DNA of 64,000 nt, taken from positions 46,765 through 110,764 of the forward strand of contig NZ_JAJOYU010000016.1 in the NCBI RefSeq assembly GCF_021290985.1, read 5' to 3'. The position numbers were made by a program, and so were the translations under genes. Position 1 is the first letter of the stretch. Every line of letters begins with the position of its first letter. Below, piece by piece: positions 8,437-17,596 of the stretch. The stretch is from Rheinheimera soli (GTDB taxonomy: Bacteria; Pseudomonadota; Gammaproteobacteria; Enterobacterales; Alteromonadaceae). The notes below the pieces were generated by a model that was given only the letters and a program-made list of their open reading frames with translations, had not been told where the DNA came from and ran no database searches.

Positions 8437-9951
8437 ATGGGCCAGGTGTTCTGGAAGTTTCTATTGGCCTTTTGGGGCGCGTTAATTCTGGCAGGCACTC
8501 TGGTTTGGGCTGTAAACGAAGTAAGCCGTTCTAAGGACGATGAGCCCAAACCTGTCTGGATAGGCCCACAGCTGCGTTTGGTGTTAGGTTCAGCTCAATT
8601 GATGATGGACTCTGGTGGTATTCAATTGCTTGGCGACGTATTGCAGCGCTGGGAAGAAGATCCTATGTCGCGCGATAAAATTTTGCTGCTCAATCACCAG
8701 GGCGAAGATTACTTACAGCGTGACGTGCCCGAAAACTGGGCAGAATTATTGAAAGAACAGCCCGAATACAAAGTGCAGGACAAAACTGGCCAGAGCTGGT
8801 TTTTGTTAGCTGTACCCCGCCATGAGTTTTTATTGGACTGGCTGCGCAGCGGCAGAGGTATTATGTCCAGCCGCTCTATACCGGCACAACGTATTGATGT
8901 TCAACATTCACAACCGGCCAGACCCCATGGTCCTCCGGCATCAGGTGATGCTGTAGAGCCTTTTGGTCCTACTGGTTTTGGTGATAAAGGACCGCCCCCT
9001 GAAATGCAGGGTGTAGCTGTCAGGGCCACTATGCCTATGCCACCAGTATGGTTTCACCCGGCATTTTTACTGGCTGCTATTTTGGGTACCAGTTTATTGG
9101 TCAGTTTCTGGCTGGCCTGGTATTTCGCCTCTCCGGTACGCCAATTAAAACAAGCTTTGCAGTCGCTGGCATCCGATCACTGGCTGACTCAGTTGGGTCC
9201 CAAAGTCACAGGGCGGCGTGATGAATTTGGTGCTGTGGCCCGCAGTTTTAATCAGATGGCTCAAAGTGTCGAGCAAGCCATTAGTGGTCAGCGCCGCTTA
9301 TTGCATGATGTATCTCACGAATTCCGCTCGCCCTTAGCCCGCTTACAAATACTGGTTGGACTGGCGCGGCAAACTCCGTCAGAAAGCGCCATGGTATTGG
9401 ATAAAGTGGAAGCTGAAACTCAGAAACTCAATGCGTTGGTGGAAGAAATTCTGACCTATTCGCGACTGGAAAGCGGTGCCGCCGCAGTCAAGTTGCAGCA
9501 AGTGGACTTGCTGGAGCTTTTGGAGTCTGTAGCTGAAGATGGTCGACTGGAAGCTTTATCGCAGCATAAACAATTGCTGGTAAAAGCTGATGCTGTAGTG
9601 CTGGTGCACGCTGACCCGGACTTACTTTATCGGGCTTTGGAAAACCTGATCCGTAATGCCATTAAATTTACCCCGGCAGACACGCAAGTGACTGTTGAGC
9701 TACTGCGGCAGGAACAGCAGGTACAAGTCAAAATTTCTGATCAGGGGCCTGGTGTGGCATATGATGATTTAGCCAAACTTTTTACTCCGTTTTTTCGTGG
9801 TCAAAGCAAAAAAGACGGTGTGGGGTTAGGTTTAAGTATTGCTAAACGAGCAGTGGAAAGCTGTGGCGGAGAATTGAAGCTGCATAACCTTTATGCAGCT
9901 TCCGGTATAGCCTGTGGTTTTCAGGCGGTGATTAGCTTACCGCTGAAATAA
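8437..9951 (+). CDS. Sensor histidine kinase (CpxA-like)
   Basis: This 504-residue inner-membrane kinase has a first transmembrane helix at residues 5-25, a periplasmic domain, a second helix near residues 207-230, a HAMP segment, the phospho-acceptor His294 in HDVSHEFRSPLARL, and an ATPase domain (ENLIRNAIKFT, DQGPGV, GVGLGLSIAKR). The periplasmic part ends in an unusual proline/glycine-rich stretch (about residues 160-200) that should be disordered. The gene begins 3 nt after the response-regulator stop without a good Shine-Dalgarno, so translation is probably coupled. The stimulus is unknown, although CpxA relatives sense envelope stress. Confidence 0.9.
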   Translation: MGQVFWKFLLAFWGALILAGTLVWAVNEVSRSKDDEPKPVWIGPQLRLVLGSAQLMMDSGGIQLLGDVLQRWEEDPMSRDKILLLNHQGEDYLQRDVPENWAELLKEQPEYKVQDKTGQSWFLLAVPRHEFLLDWLRSGRGIMSSRSIPAQRIDVQHSQPARPHGPPASGDAVEPFGPTGFGDKGPPPEMQGVAVRATMPMPPVWFHPAFLLAAILGTSLLVSFWLAWYFASPVRQLKQALQSLASDHWLTQLGPKVTGRRDEFGAVARSFNQMAQSVEQAISGQRRLLHDVSHEFRSPLARLQILVGLARQTPSESAMVLDKVEAETQKLNALVEEILTYSRLESGAAAVKLQQVDLLELLESVAEDGRLEALSQHKQLLVKADAVVLVHADPDLLYRALENLIRNAIKFTPADTQVTVELLRQEQQVQVKISDQGPGVAYDDLAKLFTPFFRGQSKKDGVGLGLSIAKRAVESCGGELKLHNLYAASGIACGFQAVISLPLK

Positions 9952-9975
9952 CAGGAACAACCCTAAAGACCAAAA

Positions 9976-9999
9976 AGCCCGAACCAGGCGGGCTTCTTT
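9976..9999. terminator. Bidirectional terminator
   Basis: AGCCCG and CGGGCT form a short GC stem around a 7-nt loop. It is followed by TCTTTT on the plus strand and by TTTTTG on the minus strand. It sits between the convergent kinase gene and Ig-like lipoprotein gene, serving both. Confidence 0.75.
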
Positions 10000-10006
10000 T
10001 GGATGT

Positions 10007-11878
10007 TTAAGGCACAGTCACAGTTATAGCTAAAGGCGTGCCATCGGTAACGCCTAAAGTGATAGTCGCTCTATCCCCTGAAACTCCACCCGTGGTCGTT
10101 ATGCTTAATTCACATTGACCATTTAAGTCTGTGCGACGGCTGCCTGTGGCTAAGCAGCTACCAACAAACACCTGCAGATTACCTATATTGTCGTCATCGT
10201 AACTAATACCCGCTTCAAAATTCAGGAAAGGTAAGCGCACTAAGCCCTGATCCCGGATTTCCAGACTCAGAATAGTATTGCCGCTGATATTGGTTATACC
10301 CGATGTAATAACAGCTGGGCTGATATAGGAAAAACAGGCCCTGTCATCAATGGTTGTAGCGCTGCTGCCGCTTGCTTCAGCAACAACCCACACCTGAGCC
10401 GAACCCCGAGGGGAGTGACGTGTGTCTAAGCTGGATGAAACACAGCTGGTTAAAATGGTGTCCTGATTAGCCGGGTAAGTCAGAAAAAAGCTGGCCGCTC
10501 CGTCCTGGGTAACCGCCTGACCACTGACCAGACCTTCTTTAGCCGGGTCTACACCTGAAACCTGCATACCTAACAATGAAGCTCCAACCAGATATTCCAG
10601 CCCAGTTTCTGTATTCAGGTAGTTTTTGTTCACTGTCACTGTAGTGGCCTGATTAGGTAAGGCGGCGACAAAACGACTTTTATCTTCAGCTTGCGCGTTA
10701 AAAATAAGCACCCTGTCCTGGGCCTCAATAAAACGAGAGGTATTGTTTCGGGTAATGACAGCGCTTTGAAACAACGCATTGCTTAAATCTGTGAATACTG
10801 TCGAATTGGCCGTAGTGGATGCATTGCCATCAATGACAGTACTGCCAAAACCATAGTTAATTTGTGGTGCTCTGTTAGACAACAACACACTGTCAATAAC
10901 ACCCAGGTTGATCACAGTGCCATCTGCCACAGGATTACCGTATCTGTCGGTGACCAGCAAACCACCTTCGCGGCGGTAAGTACCGTTGTTCATATTCTGA
11001 ATACTTGCAGCTACCGGATAACTGAACACAATAGAGTGAGCAGGGCCAGAAGCTATGCTAAGTGCTGACGTAGTGGTTTGAATCACTGGATCGTAACTTT
11101 GCCCTGAAGCATTTAACGCTTCTGCCCGTAATTCGATCACGCCGGGTAACTGGCCTGAACTCAGAGTTAAAGTAGCAACACCGTTGGTGGTGGCAACATC
11201 CAGAGTTCTGGTATTTTGTACCAGTTGGCCAGAAGCCTGAGTGCCCAACAGCATTTCTCCGCCGTTTGGTTGAGTTGTAAAACTAACCCGCACATTATTT
11301 ACTCCGGCCGGAGCATCTTGCGCAGCGCCACCTGTAGATGTGAGTAAACGTACTGTAATAGTACTGCTTTCCATTTGACCTACACCGGCCACATAAATGG
11401 CGCGCTCACTGGCGGCAATGCTGATACTGGCTGGTACTGGCCGTTCAGGTTCTACAGCAGTTCCGGTGATAGTTACAGTAGTAGTGGTCTGCACACCATT
11501 TACATAAGCAGTGACAGTAGCGGAACCTGCACTTTGGCCCGGGTATAAGCGAACAGCTGCTACACCATCCCCTGCGTCATTAGAGCCACCCCGGCCTGTT
11601 TCAGCTGTAGTGCGTGTCATCACTTCTGTGGCACTAAAACTACCCAAATTGGTACTGAATTGAACTGTGGCGTTACGCAACAGTGCGCCATCTGCATCCC
11701 GGACTATTGCGGATATAGTGGTAAAACGCTCTGGAAAACCAATATCCAGACTGGCGGTGCTGGCACTGACAGTCACTGCAGTAGCATCTTCGGTTTTATC
11801 TGAACCACCACAGGCTGCTAAGAACAACAGAGGTAAGACTAAAAACAGACTATGAAAAAAACGTGGCAACACTGTCAT
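10007..11878 (-). CDS. Ig-like (Big/invasin-type) lipoprotein
   Basis: This 623-residue protein has a lipoprotein signal (lipobox LAAC, lipidated Cys23) followed by serine/threonine/alanine-rich repeats typical of bacterial Ig-like domains. The segment VSASTASLDIGFPERFTTISAIVRDADGALLRNATVQFSTNLG is a Big_1-like domain, with further strands down to about residue 390. The C-terminal 200 residues include several cysteines (SCVSS, RACFSY, GSCLATG, GQCELS) that could pair in the periplasm or at the surface. Such proteins are usually adhesin-like or structural surface lipoproteins. The gene is alone, divergent from the DUF1840 gene. Exact role is unknown. Confidence 0.8.
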   Translation of the reverse strand: MTVLPRFFHSLFLVLPLLFLAACGGSDKTEDATAVTVSASTASLDIGFPERFTTISAIVRDADGALLRNATVQFSTNLGSFSATEVMTRTTAETGRGGSNDAGDGVAAVRLYPGQSAGSATVTAYVNGVQTTTTVTITGTAVEPERPVPASISIAASERAIYVAGVGQMESSTITVRLLTSTGGAAQDAPAGVNNVRVSFTTQPNGGEMLLGTQASGQLVQNTRTLDVATTNGVATLTLSSGQLPGVIELRAEALNASGQSYDPVIQTTTSALSIASGPAHSIVFSYPVAASIQNMNNGTYRREGGLLVTDRYGNPVADGTVINLGVIDSVLLSNRAPQINYGFGSTVIDGNASTTANSTVFTDLSNALFQSAVITRNNTSRFIEAQDRVLIFNAQAEDKSRFVAALPNQATTVTVNKNYLNTETGLEYLVGASLLGMQVSGVDPAKEGLVSGQAVTQDGAASFFLTYPANQDTILTSCVSSSLDTRHSPRGSAQVWVVAEASGSSATTIDDRACFSYISPAVITSGITNISGNTILSLEIRDQGLVRLPFLNFEAGISYDDDNIGNLQVFVGSCLATGSRRTDLNGQCELSITTTGGVSGDRATITLGVTDGTPLAITVTVP

Positions 11879-12063
11879 ACATCATCCTTGTAACCAGATC
11901 GTTAGCTTATGTAAAATTTTGCAGATTTTACTGAATTCTAAAGAGGTACGTTGCTTTTGTATAGACGTCAGTCGAGTTCTTCAGTCGTCATTTGTTGTTT
12001 GCTTGTGGTTTGTTGCAGAACAGCGCATGCTGAAGCTTCATTCATCCGGAATATCAGATTGTT

Positions 12064-12381
12064 ATGTTAATCACTTTTAAATCCATAGCCGCAGCGCCAG
12101 TACAGATGTTTGGCAATGTCGCTTTGCAGTTGCTGGAACTGATGGGGCGTTTACCTAAAGCACCAGGTGCTTTATTTGCTGACGATGTAGCTGAAGCTTT
12201 GGCTTTGTTGCAGCAAGGCTTATCAGAACTGGAAGCCCGGGAAGAGGCAGAATTACTTGAAGATTCAGCAGATAAAGACCAGGAAAAACCCAATGCGATT
12301 CCGCTGAAACACCGCGCAGTGCCTTTAATTGCATTAATGCAGGCGGCGATACGCGAGAAAAAAGGCGTAAGCTGGGAGTAA
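12064..12381 (+). CDS. DUF1840 family protein
   Basis: This 105-residue cytosolic protein begins MLITFKSIAAAPVQMFGNVALQLLELMG, which is the signature of the DUF1840 family. The middle is a charged, Glu-rich helix (residues 50-75) and the end HRAVPLIALMQAAIREKKGVSWE is also typical of the family. No function is known. It is monocistronic and followed by about 180 bp without a recognisable gene before the KAP NTPase. Confidence 0.85.
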   Translation: MLITFKSIAAAPVQMFGNVALQLLELMGRLPKAPGALFADDVAEALALLQQGLSELEAREEAELLEDSADKDQEKPNAIPLKHRAVPLIALMQAAIREKKGVSWE

Positions 12382-12564
12382 CTTTTTCCCCGTCGTACTT
12401 GAAACTGCAGCTTTTTTTGACCGAGCTCCAAATGTGGTAGTTGGTATATTTGGGAATGCGATATGCGTTGGTACTTGGCTGCTAAATTGACTGCCGCTAT
12501 ACTAAGCCGCAACAACACCCCTCCAGCTACCCGTCAGATCAGCTCCCTGTGAGGGGTTACTAAT

Positions 12565-14121
12565 TTAGCCTTCTTCTAAATTAAACTTGCCTGCCAATTC
12601 CAGAATATCGTCAATTTTCTCTAATATTGTATTTTTGTCATCGAAGAATTTTGAGTAGTGAATGCCTTGAATTCTTTCATGGCTCATGTAGTTTTGGGAT
12701 TGATATTTACCTGTTTTTGCCTCCATAATTTTGGTTGAAAGTTTGAAAATCCGGAGTGCCAGATCTCTATACGTTAGGTATTCGCTTTGCTTTAGCGTCT
12801 CATGCCAGCTTTTGGCGTTGCCAAAAATATCCTGCCTTATTGATTGGTTTATCCTCCTTGAATTGACCTCTTCAACGAATAGTCTGTTCATCTGCTGTTG
12901 CAATCCATCTTCATCTAATTTGTGTTTACTAATATTTTTGTATGCTAAGGCATCTTTCGCCTGAAGTGCTGCGGCTAGAAGGATCGGCATAAATGGTAGC
13001 TTCTTACTTTCTACATCAGAGAGTTTAAGCGTGACTTCAAGTCGAGATAGCCATTGTTTAATGGTTCTTAAGTCGAATGCCAAATCGTGCGCAAGATCCG
13101 CAACAATTGCTGCATAACCTGATTCGTCTGCCTTATAGTAGATATCACCATCTGAGCTGTAAGCGTCAAATACAGTTTTAAATTCTGGTTGCGCCAGAAT
13201 AAAGTTTTTTGATGTTGGTATGGCTAACTGAAAACTGGCATCAAAAAAGCGTTTTAGGTAGTTATAGCTGCCAAACTTTTCACCGTAGACAGCATTTATC
13301 GAATGCTGCAGCTGCTCTGAGTCGGTGGCAATTACAAAAAATATCTGAGGAATACCAAATACATGCTTAATAGCCTCGAGCATTTCAATCGCAAAGGTTG
13401 GACGGCAACGATCCAGTTCATCCACAAAAATAAATAGCGGGTAAGTGAGTTTTGTTTTTTTAACTTCACTTACTATGCCGTCCAATAGCTCGGCAATGGC
13501 CATTTTGAGCTCATCTACTGCCACGGTTTCTTTGCTGATGTTATCCAACAATAAAGCTGTAGTTTTTGAAGCTAAATCATCAACAGCTGATTTTTCTGCT
13601 TCAAACTCGCCTTTTTCCCGTATTTTTTCCAAATCAACCCGAAACATGGCTTTCACCAACTCAGGCCCTAACACTTTGGCGGTAGAGAATAGTTTTGATG
13701 CTCTGAGCTTTTCGCTCAGGCTCTTATCTCTGGTCGACTGCTTTTCTAAAGCGTCGATTATATGCTGCAAAATAATCAGTAAAGGACTGTCGTTGTGATC
13801 GTACTTCCAAGCGTCTATATACACCACGGGATGCTGGTTTTGCAGCGTTAAAAGCCAGCGTTTTAAAAACCATGTTTTGCCTGTACCCCAGGGGCAGTTC
13901 AGGTTTAGCACGTACCCAGCTTTTTTGAGTTTGGCCAACTCAGTTAAGAATTTCGCCGTATCAGCCCTGTTGAGTTGATCGATAGGCAAAACTTCAGGTT
14001 CGGTTAAACCCGCAACTGCCGGTGTTGGGCCGTCAAAAGCAAAGCTTTGTTTAGGCTCATCGCCCATAGGCCAGCACACTGCTTTTGACCAATCAAAATT
14101 TAACTCTGTATGTTCTGCCAT
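12565..14121 (-). CDS. KAP-family P-loop NTPase
   Basis: This 518-residue protein has a Walker A motif at residues 75-83 (NCPWGTGKT) and a Walker B motif at residues 229-239 (LFIFVDELDRC) followed by RPTFAIEMLEAIKH, the pattern of KAP NTPases (named after Kidins220/ARMS and phage PifA). It lacks the pair of transmembrane helices often inserted in animal KAP proteins, so it is probably soluble. F-plasmid PifA excludes phage T7, and other KAP NTPases occur in defence islands, so an anti-phage role is possible but inferred. The gene is more AT-rich than its neighbours, monocistronic and flanked by unrelated housekeeping genes, consistent with acquisition by transfer. Confidence 0.87.
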   Translation of the reverse strand: MAEHTELNFDWSKAVCWPMGDEPKQSFAFDGPTPAVAGLTEPEVLPIDQLNRADTAKFLTELAKLKKAGYVLNLNCPWGTGKTWFLKRWLLTLQNQHPVVYIDAWKYDHNDSPLLIILQHIIDALEKQSTRDKSLSEKLRASKLFSTAKVLGPELVKAMFRVDLEKIREKGEFEAEKSAVDDLASKTTALLLDNISKETVAVDELKMAIAELLDGIVSEVKKTKLTYPLFIFVDELDRCRPTFAIEMLEAIKHVFGIPQIFFVIATDSEQLQHSINAVYGEKFGSYNYLKRFFDASFQLAIPTSKNFILAQPEFKTVFDAYSSDGDIYYKADESGYAAIVADLAHDLAFDLRTIKQWLSRLEVTLKLSDVESKKLPFMPILLAAALQAKDALAYKNISKHKLDEDGLQQQMNRLFVEEVNSRRINQSIRQDIFGNAKSWHETLKQSEYLTYRDLALRIFKLSTKIMEAKTGKYQSQNYMSHERIQGIHYSKFFDDKNTILEKIDDILELAGKFNLEEG

Positions 14122-14223
14122 TGTCTGTCCCTGATTTGCTTTTCCTCAGTGTGCCTTTAGGTTGCTTTACAGCCTGCACTGTGGGCCCAGCTGTCTACCA
14201 ACAGTAAGATCTTTTTATTGCTA

Positions 14224-14251
14224 GTAAACCGGGGCCATGCCCTCGGTTTAC
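14224..14251 (-). terminator. Hairpin after the VOC gene
   Basis: GTAAACCG and CGGTTTAC form an 8-bp stem with a GC-rich inner part just downstream of the VOC stop codon. No T-run follows, so it may act as a rho-dependent boundary or an mRNA 3'-end stabiliser. Confidence 0.45.
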
Positions 14252-14262
14252 CCTCATTCGGT

Positions 14263-14667
14263 CTAGCCAGCCACTGCGGCCGGGTCCATCCAGAAGAACT
14301 CCCAGATATGACCATCTAAATCCAGCACGGAGCGGCCATACATAAAGCCTAAATCCTGTTTTGTGTTGATATCAGCTGTACCGCCCGCTTTAGTCGCAGC
14401 ATCACACACCTGATCCACTGCTTCTTTATCTTCACAACTTAAGGCCAGCATCACCTCGCTGCTGCCTGAGTCTGGTATTGGTCTTTGAGTAAAACTTTGC
14501 CATTTGGCATGAGTTAATAACATCAGGTAAATATGTTCACTCCAGACCATACAAGCGGCAGTGTCGTCGCTGAACTGCATATTCTGGCTAAAGCCCAGCG
14601 CCTGATAAAATTCGATAGCAGCAGTTAAGTTGCGGCAGGGTAAATTAACAAAAAGCATTTTGGCCAT
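14263..14667 (-). CDS. VOC (glyoxalase/bleomycin-resistance) superfamily protein
   Basis: This 134-residue protein has the betaalphabetabetabeta fold of the vicinal-oxygen-chelate superfamily: FVNLPCRNLTAAIEFYQALGF, HIYLMLLT and a C-terminal DLDGHIWEFFWMD with the usual metal-binding His/Glu pair. The ATG at 14667 is chosen because AGGAGGG lies 3-4 nt upstream. Related proteins are dioxygenases, lyases or antibiotic-binding proteins, and the DLDGHIWE end is common in PhnB/YaeR-like members of unknown substrate. It is a single-gene unit between the KAP NTPase and a histidine kinase gene. Confidence 0.87.
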   Translation of the reverse strand: MAKMLFVNLPCRNLTAAIEFYQALGFSQNMQFSDDTAACMVWSEHIYLMLLTHAKWQSFTQRPIPDSGSSEVMLALSCEDKEAVDQVCDAATKAGGTADINTKQDLGFMYGRSVLDLDGHIWEFFWMDPAAVAG

Positions 14668-14764
14668 GGGCCCTCCTGTTGATATGAACTGAGCAGCGGT
14701 TTCACTGTCTTTCACACCTTAGTCGGTTCAGCCTTGACACAATCGACAAGAGATGCGGACTTTT

Positions 14765-17449
14765 TTAATTTCTGACCCTTTTTTTACCCGGCTCCGAGGT
14801 TTTTTCGTGTCGATTCAGTTGTTGGTAATAAGCAAAAGTCAGGCTAAAGCAGGTGCCTTTACCCAGTTGTGATTCAAAGTCGATGCTGCCTTGCATCATT
14901 TCAACCAGGGTTTTACTGATATTTAAACCCAAACCAGACCCCTGATTACTGCGGCTGTCAGAGCTGTCGGCCTGAGCAAACTTCTGGAAAATTTTGCTGC
15001 GAAAAGATTCAGCTATACCAGCACCCTGATCTTTTACTTTGATCACAAGGTATTGATCCTGCAGCTGATAACTTAACTTCACCACAGAGTGACTGGGGGA
15101 AAACTTAATTGCATTAGAGATTAAGTTCGACAAAATTTGCAGCAAACGGAATTTGTCCTGATACAAATAGACTGGAGTTGTGTCTGCGGGAGCTACTAAA
15201 TCCAGCCGGACTAAGTATTTATCGGCATAAGCCTGATTTTGCAGTTTGGCTTCTTGCAGTAAGGCCAAAACTTCCACTTCTGCAGGTTGCAGTTTCAACT
15301 GACCGAACTCCAGCTTTTCAATATCCAGAATATCGTTGACCAGCCGTGCCAGTCTGTCCGTATTGGTTTTGGCAATCTGCACCAACTGTTGTGCCTGAGG
15401 AGGTAATTCACCAACCACACCACCGGCCAATAAACCTAAAGAACCGTTGATCGAGGTCAGCGGCGTGCGTAGTTCATGACTGACAGTGGAGATAAACTCA
15501 CTTTTCATTCTGTCTATTTTTTTGCGTTCACGTAAATCGTGCAGCATCAGGGTATACAAATGCTTATCTGCTATATCTACCCTGCTTAAGCCCATTTCCA
15601 GCGGAATTTGCTGGCCGTCCTGGCTTAAGCCTGTCACTTCAACTGTGTGGCCCACCCATAGATTCAGTTGGTCCACTGTTAAAGGTTGCAGCAATTGATG
15701 ATTTTTATGTTCAGGTAAACAGGCCAATAACTTACTGACAGGCTGGCGTAACAAGGAATGCATGGCGTAACCAAACAGCACAGAGGTTTCTTTATTCACC
15801 CGCTCAATCAGGCCTTGCTGGTCGACTATCACTATAGATTCAATGGCATTGTCCAGAATCGAGCTCAGTTCCTTAGTACGCTGGGTGATCAAATGTTCAA
15901 TACGAGCTGAACGACCGGTCAAAACCAGTAGGAATATCCCCAGCAGGCTACATAACACCAGGCCACCTGTTAACACATACCAGCTTTGCTGGCCTGAATT
16001 GAGGTTCAGCATGGCTGTACTGGGAGCCAATTGCATTTCCAGTGAGCGCCCTGCGTGCGACCACTGGCGGGTCCAGGTCAGATACTTCGCCTGAGGTGAC
16101 AATTCAGGTAAAGAACCGTAATAAGATAGCCCTGTGCCTAAATCTCTGATTTGCAGATGAAACTCAGAGGTATTGTATTGACTTAAACTGGTTCTAACCA
16201 GTTCTGCTGTTTCAAAAATGCCACAAACAAAACCACGAATTTGTGTGCGTTTTTCATCTAGGCTTTTTGGAACCTCCCCCTGCTGATAAACAGGAATAAA
16301 AAACATCAAAGCGGCATTGCCACTTACCAGTCGCACCGGAGCCGTGATGCTGATACTGCCCGAATCCCTCGCATAATCCATAGCATCTTTTCGCACCGGA
16401 TCTGCAGCTAAATCCAAACCTGCCAGAGATCGGTCGCCAGAAGCCGAAGCCATGTAACGGATCACGCTGTAGTATGGGCGTTGTGCCGCCAGCCTTACTC
16501 CGGGGTTGGCATACTCCTTAAAATCGGTTTGTAGCTGCGCTTCCACCACAGCGCGTTGTTGATGCGGTACGAGTTCAACCCAATCAAAAAACAAGACGCC
16601 AGCTTCTTTCCACGGATAACCTTGCAGAAACTTTAGAAACATACCTTCTGTGACTTCAGGTTGAGTGGCAAACAGCCGTTCAAGCATTTGCATTTGCTGC
16701 AGCACTTTACTGACTCTGAACTGAAAAGTGGCGCTGATTTGTTCTGATTGATCAAAGAACTTTTGTTGCAGGCTCTGGTGTTGTTGAAAACGGGCAAGCA
16801 CAAACAGAGCGACTACCAAAGCAGAACAGACCAATAAAGGTAAACCCACAGTCAGCCAGCGTGAACGCCATAAAGGGCGGGGCTTAGCAAATAACATAAA
16901 TACCAGAGGAATGGCGATCATCACGCCAATCATGTCGCCAACCCACCAGGTAAACCAGTTTAATCCAGCGTTATCTGGTGTCACTATGTCAAATTTACAC
17001 AAGACTAAGGTGGATAAAGCCGAGCTGATTAAACAAGCCAGAGGACCAGCCAGCAAAAACAGCCAAAGAATACTTTTTTCAAAGGTCAAAGCACTATGAA
17101 AGCTGGCAAAACGACGTACAGACCACAACGCAAAAGTCACAGTCAAAGCTGTGATGGCAGCCATGCTTAAGCTGTAGACTATTTTATCTGACCAGGTTAA
17201 AGCAGTTGGCCAGTCGGGCTGAACCAGCTTAAAAACCAGCGAACCTAAAAAGGCACCGGCGAGCATCGGGTAACCCCATAACAATGCTGCCGCAATAGCT
17301 ATACCCAAGGAAGGAAATACAGAAGTCGCCATACCTGGCGCTACGGCCAGCAAAATAGCCAGTTGGCCGAAAACGAAATAAGTAATGGCCAGCAGAACGA
17401 TGCGCAACAGCGTCAAACTTGTAGTTGAAATTTTAATCAATGCTGACAC
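14765..17449 (-). CDS. MASE1-CHASE-PAS histidine kinase
   Basis: This 894-residue membrane sensor begins with a MASE1 membrane domain (about residues 10-215, eight predicted helices), followed by a periplasmic CHASE domain (FQFRVSKVLQQMQMLERLFA to SISITAPVRLV, about 230-410), another helix near 480-500, a PAS domain (about 530-640), the dimerisation domain with phospho-acceptor His658 (STVSHELRTPLTS) and an ATPase domain (NLISNAIKFS, DQGAGI, GSGLGLNISK). It has no receiver domain and no response-regulator gene next to it, so its output partner must be elsewhere. MASE1 and CHASE suggest response to an extracellular small molecule. It is divergent from topB. Confidence 0.9.
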   Translation of the reverse strand: MSALIKISTTSLTLLRIVLLAITYFVFGQLAILLAVAPGMATSVFPSLGIAIAAALLWGYPMLAGAFLGSLVFKLVQPDWPTALTWSDKIVYSLSMAAITALTVTFALWSVRRFASFHSALTFEKSILWLFLLAGPLACLISSALSTLVLCKFDIVTPDNAGLNWFTWWVGDMIGVMIAIPLVFMLFAKPRPLWRSRWLTVGLPLLVCSALVVALFVLARFQQHQSLQQKFFDQSEQISATFQFRVSKVLQQMQMLERLFATQPEVTEGMFLKFLQGYPWKEAGVLFFDWVELVPHQQRAVVEAQLQTDFKEYANPGVRLAAQRPYYSVIRYMASASGDRSLAGLDLAADPVRKDAMDYARDSGSISITAPVRLVSGNAALMFFIPVYQQGEVPKSLDEKRTQIRGFVCGIFETAELVRTSLSQYNTSEFHLQIRDLGTGLSYYGSLPELSPQAKYLTWTRQWSHAGRSLEMQLAPSTAMLNLNSGQQSWYVLTGGLVLCSLLGIFLLVLTGRSARIEHLITQRTKELSSILDNAIESIVIVDQQGLIERVNKETSVLFGYAMHSLLRQPVSKLLACLPEHKNHQLLQPLTVDQLNLWVGHTVEVTGLSQDGQQIPLEMGLSRVDIADKHLYTLMLHDLRERKKIDRMKSEFISTVSHELRTPLTSINGSLGLLAGGVVGELPPQAQQLVQIAKTNTDRLARLVNDILDIEKLEFGQLKLQPAEVEVLALLQEAKLQNQAYADKYLVRLDLVAPADTTPVYLYQDKFRLLQILSNLISNAIKFSPSHSVVKLSYQLQDQYLVIKVKDQGAGIAESFRSKIFQKFAQADSSDSRSNQGSGLGLNISKTLVEMMQGSIDFESQLGKGTCFSLTFAYYQQLNRHEKTSEPGKKRVRN

Positions 17450-17596
17450 TTCACCAAAGCAGGCACCAGTTTATCCCGGCAAAACCTTAGCTTACTCTGT
17501 GACTGGCAGAAAACAAATGCTCCAGCCTTTGCTTTTTTGGGAAAACTGCGGTTAAATTAACTGTTTTTTCATACAGTGTTTTGTTGGGCTTACAGC

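Noticed and set aside
12054..12518. 154-residue minus-strand ORF over the DUF1840 gene
   Set aside because: The plus strand encodes a recognisable family; the minus ORF is serine/alanine-rich shadow sequence.
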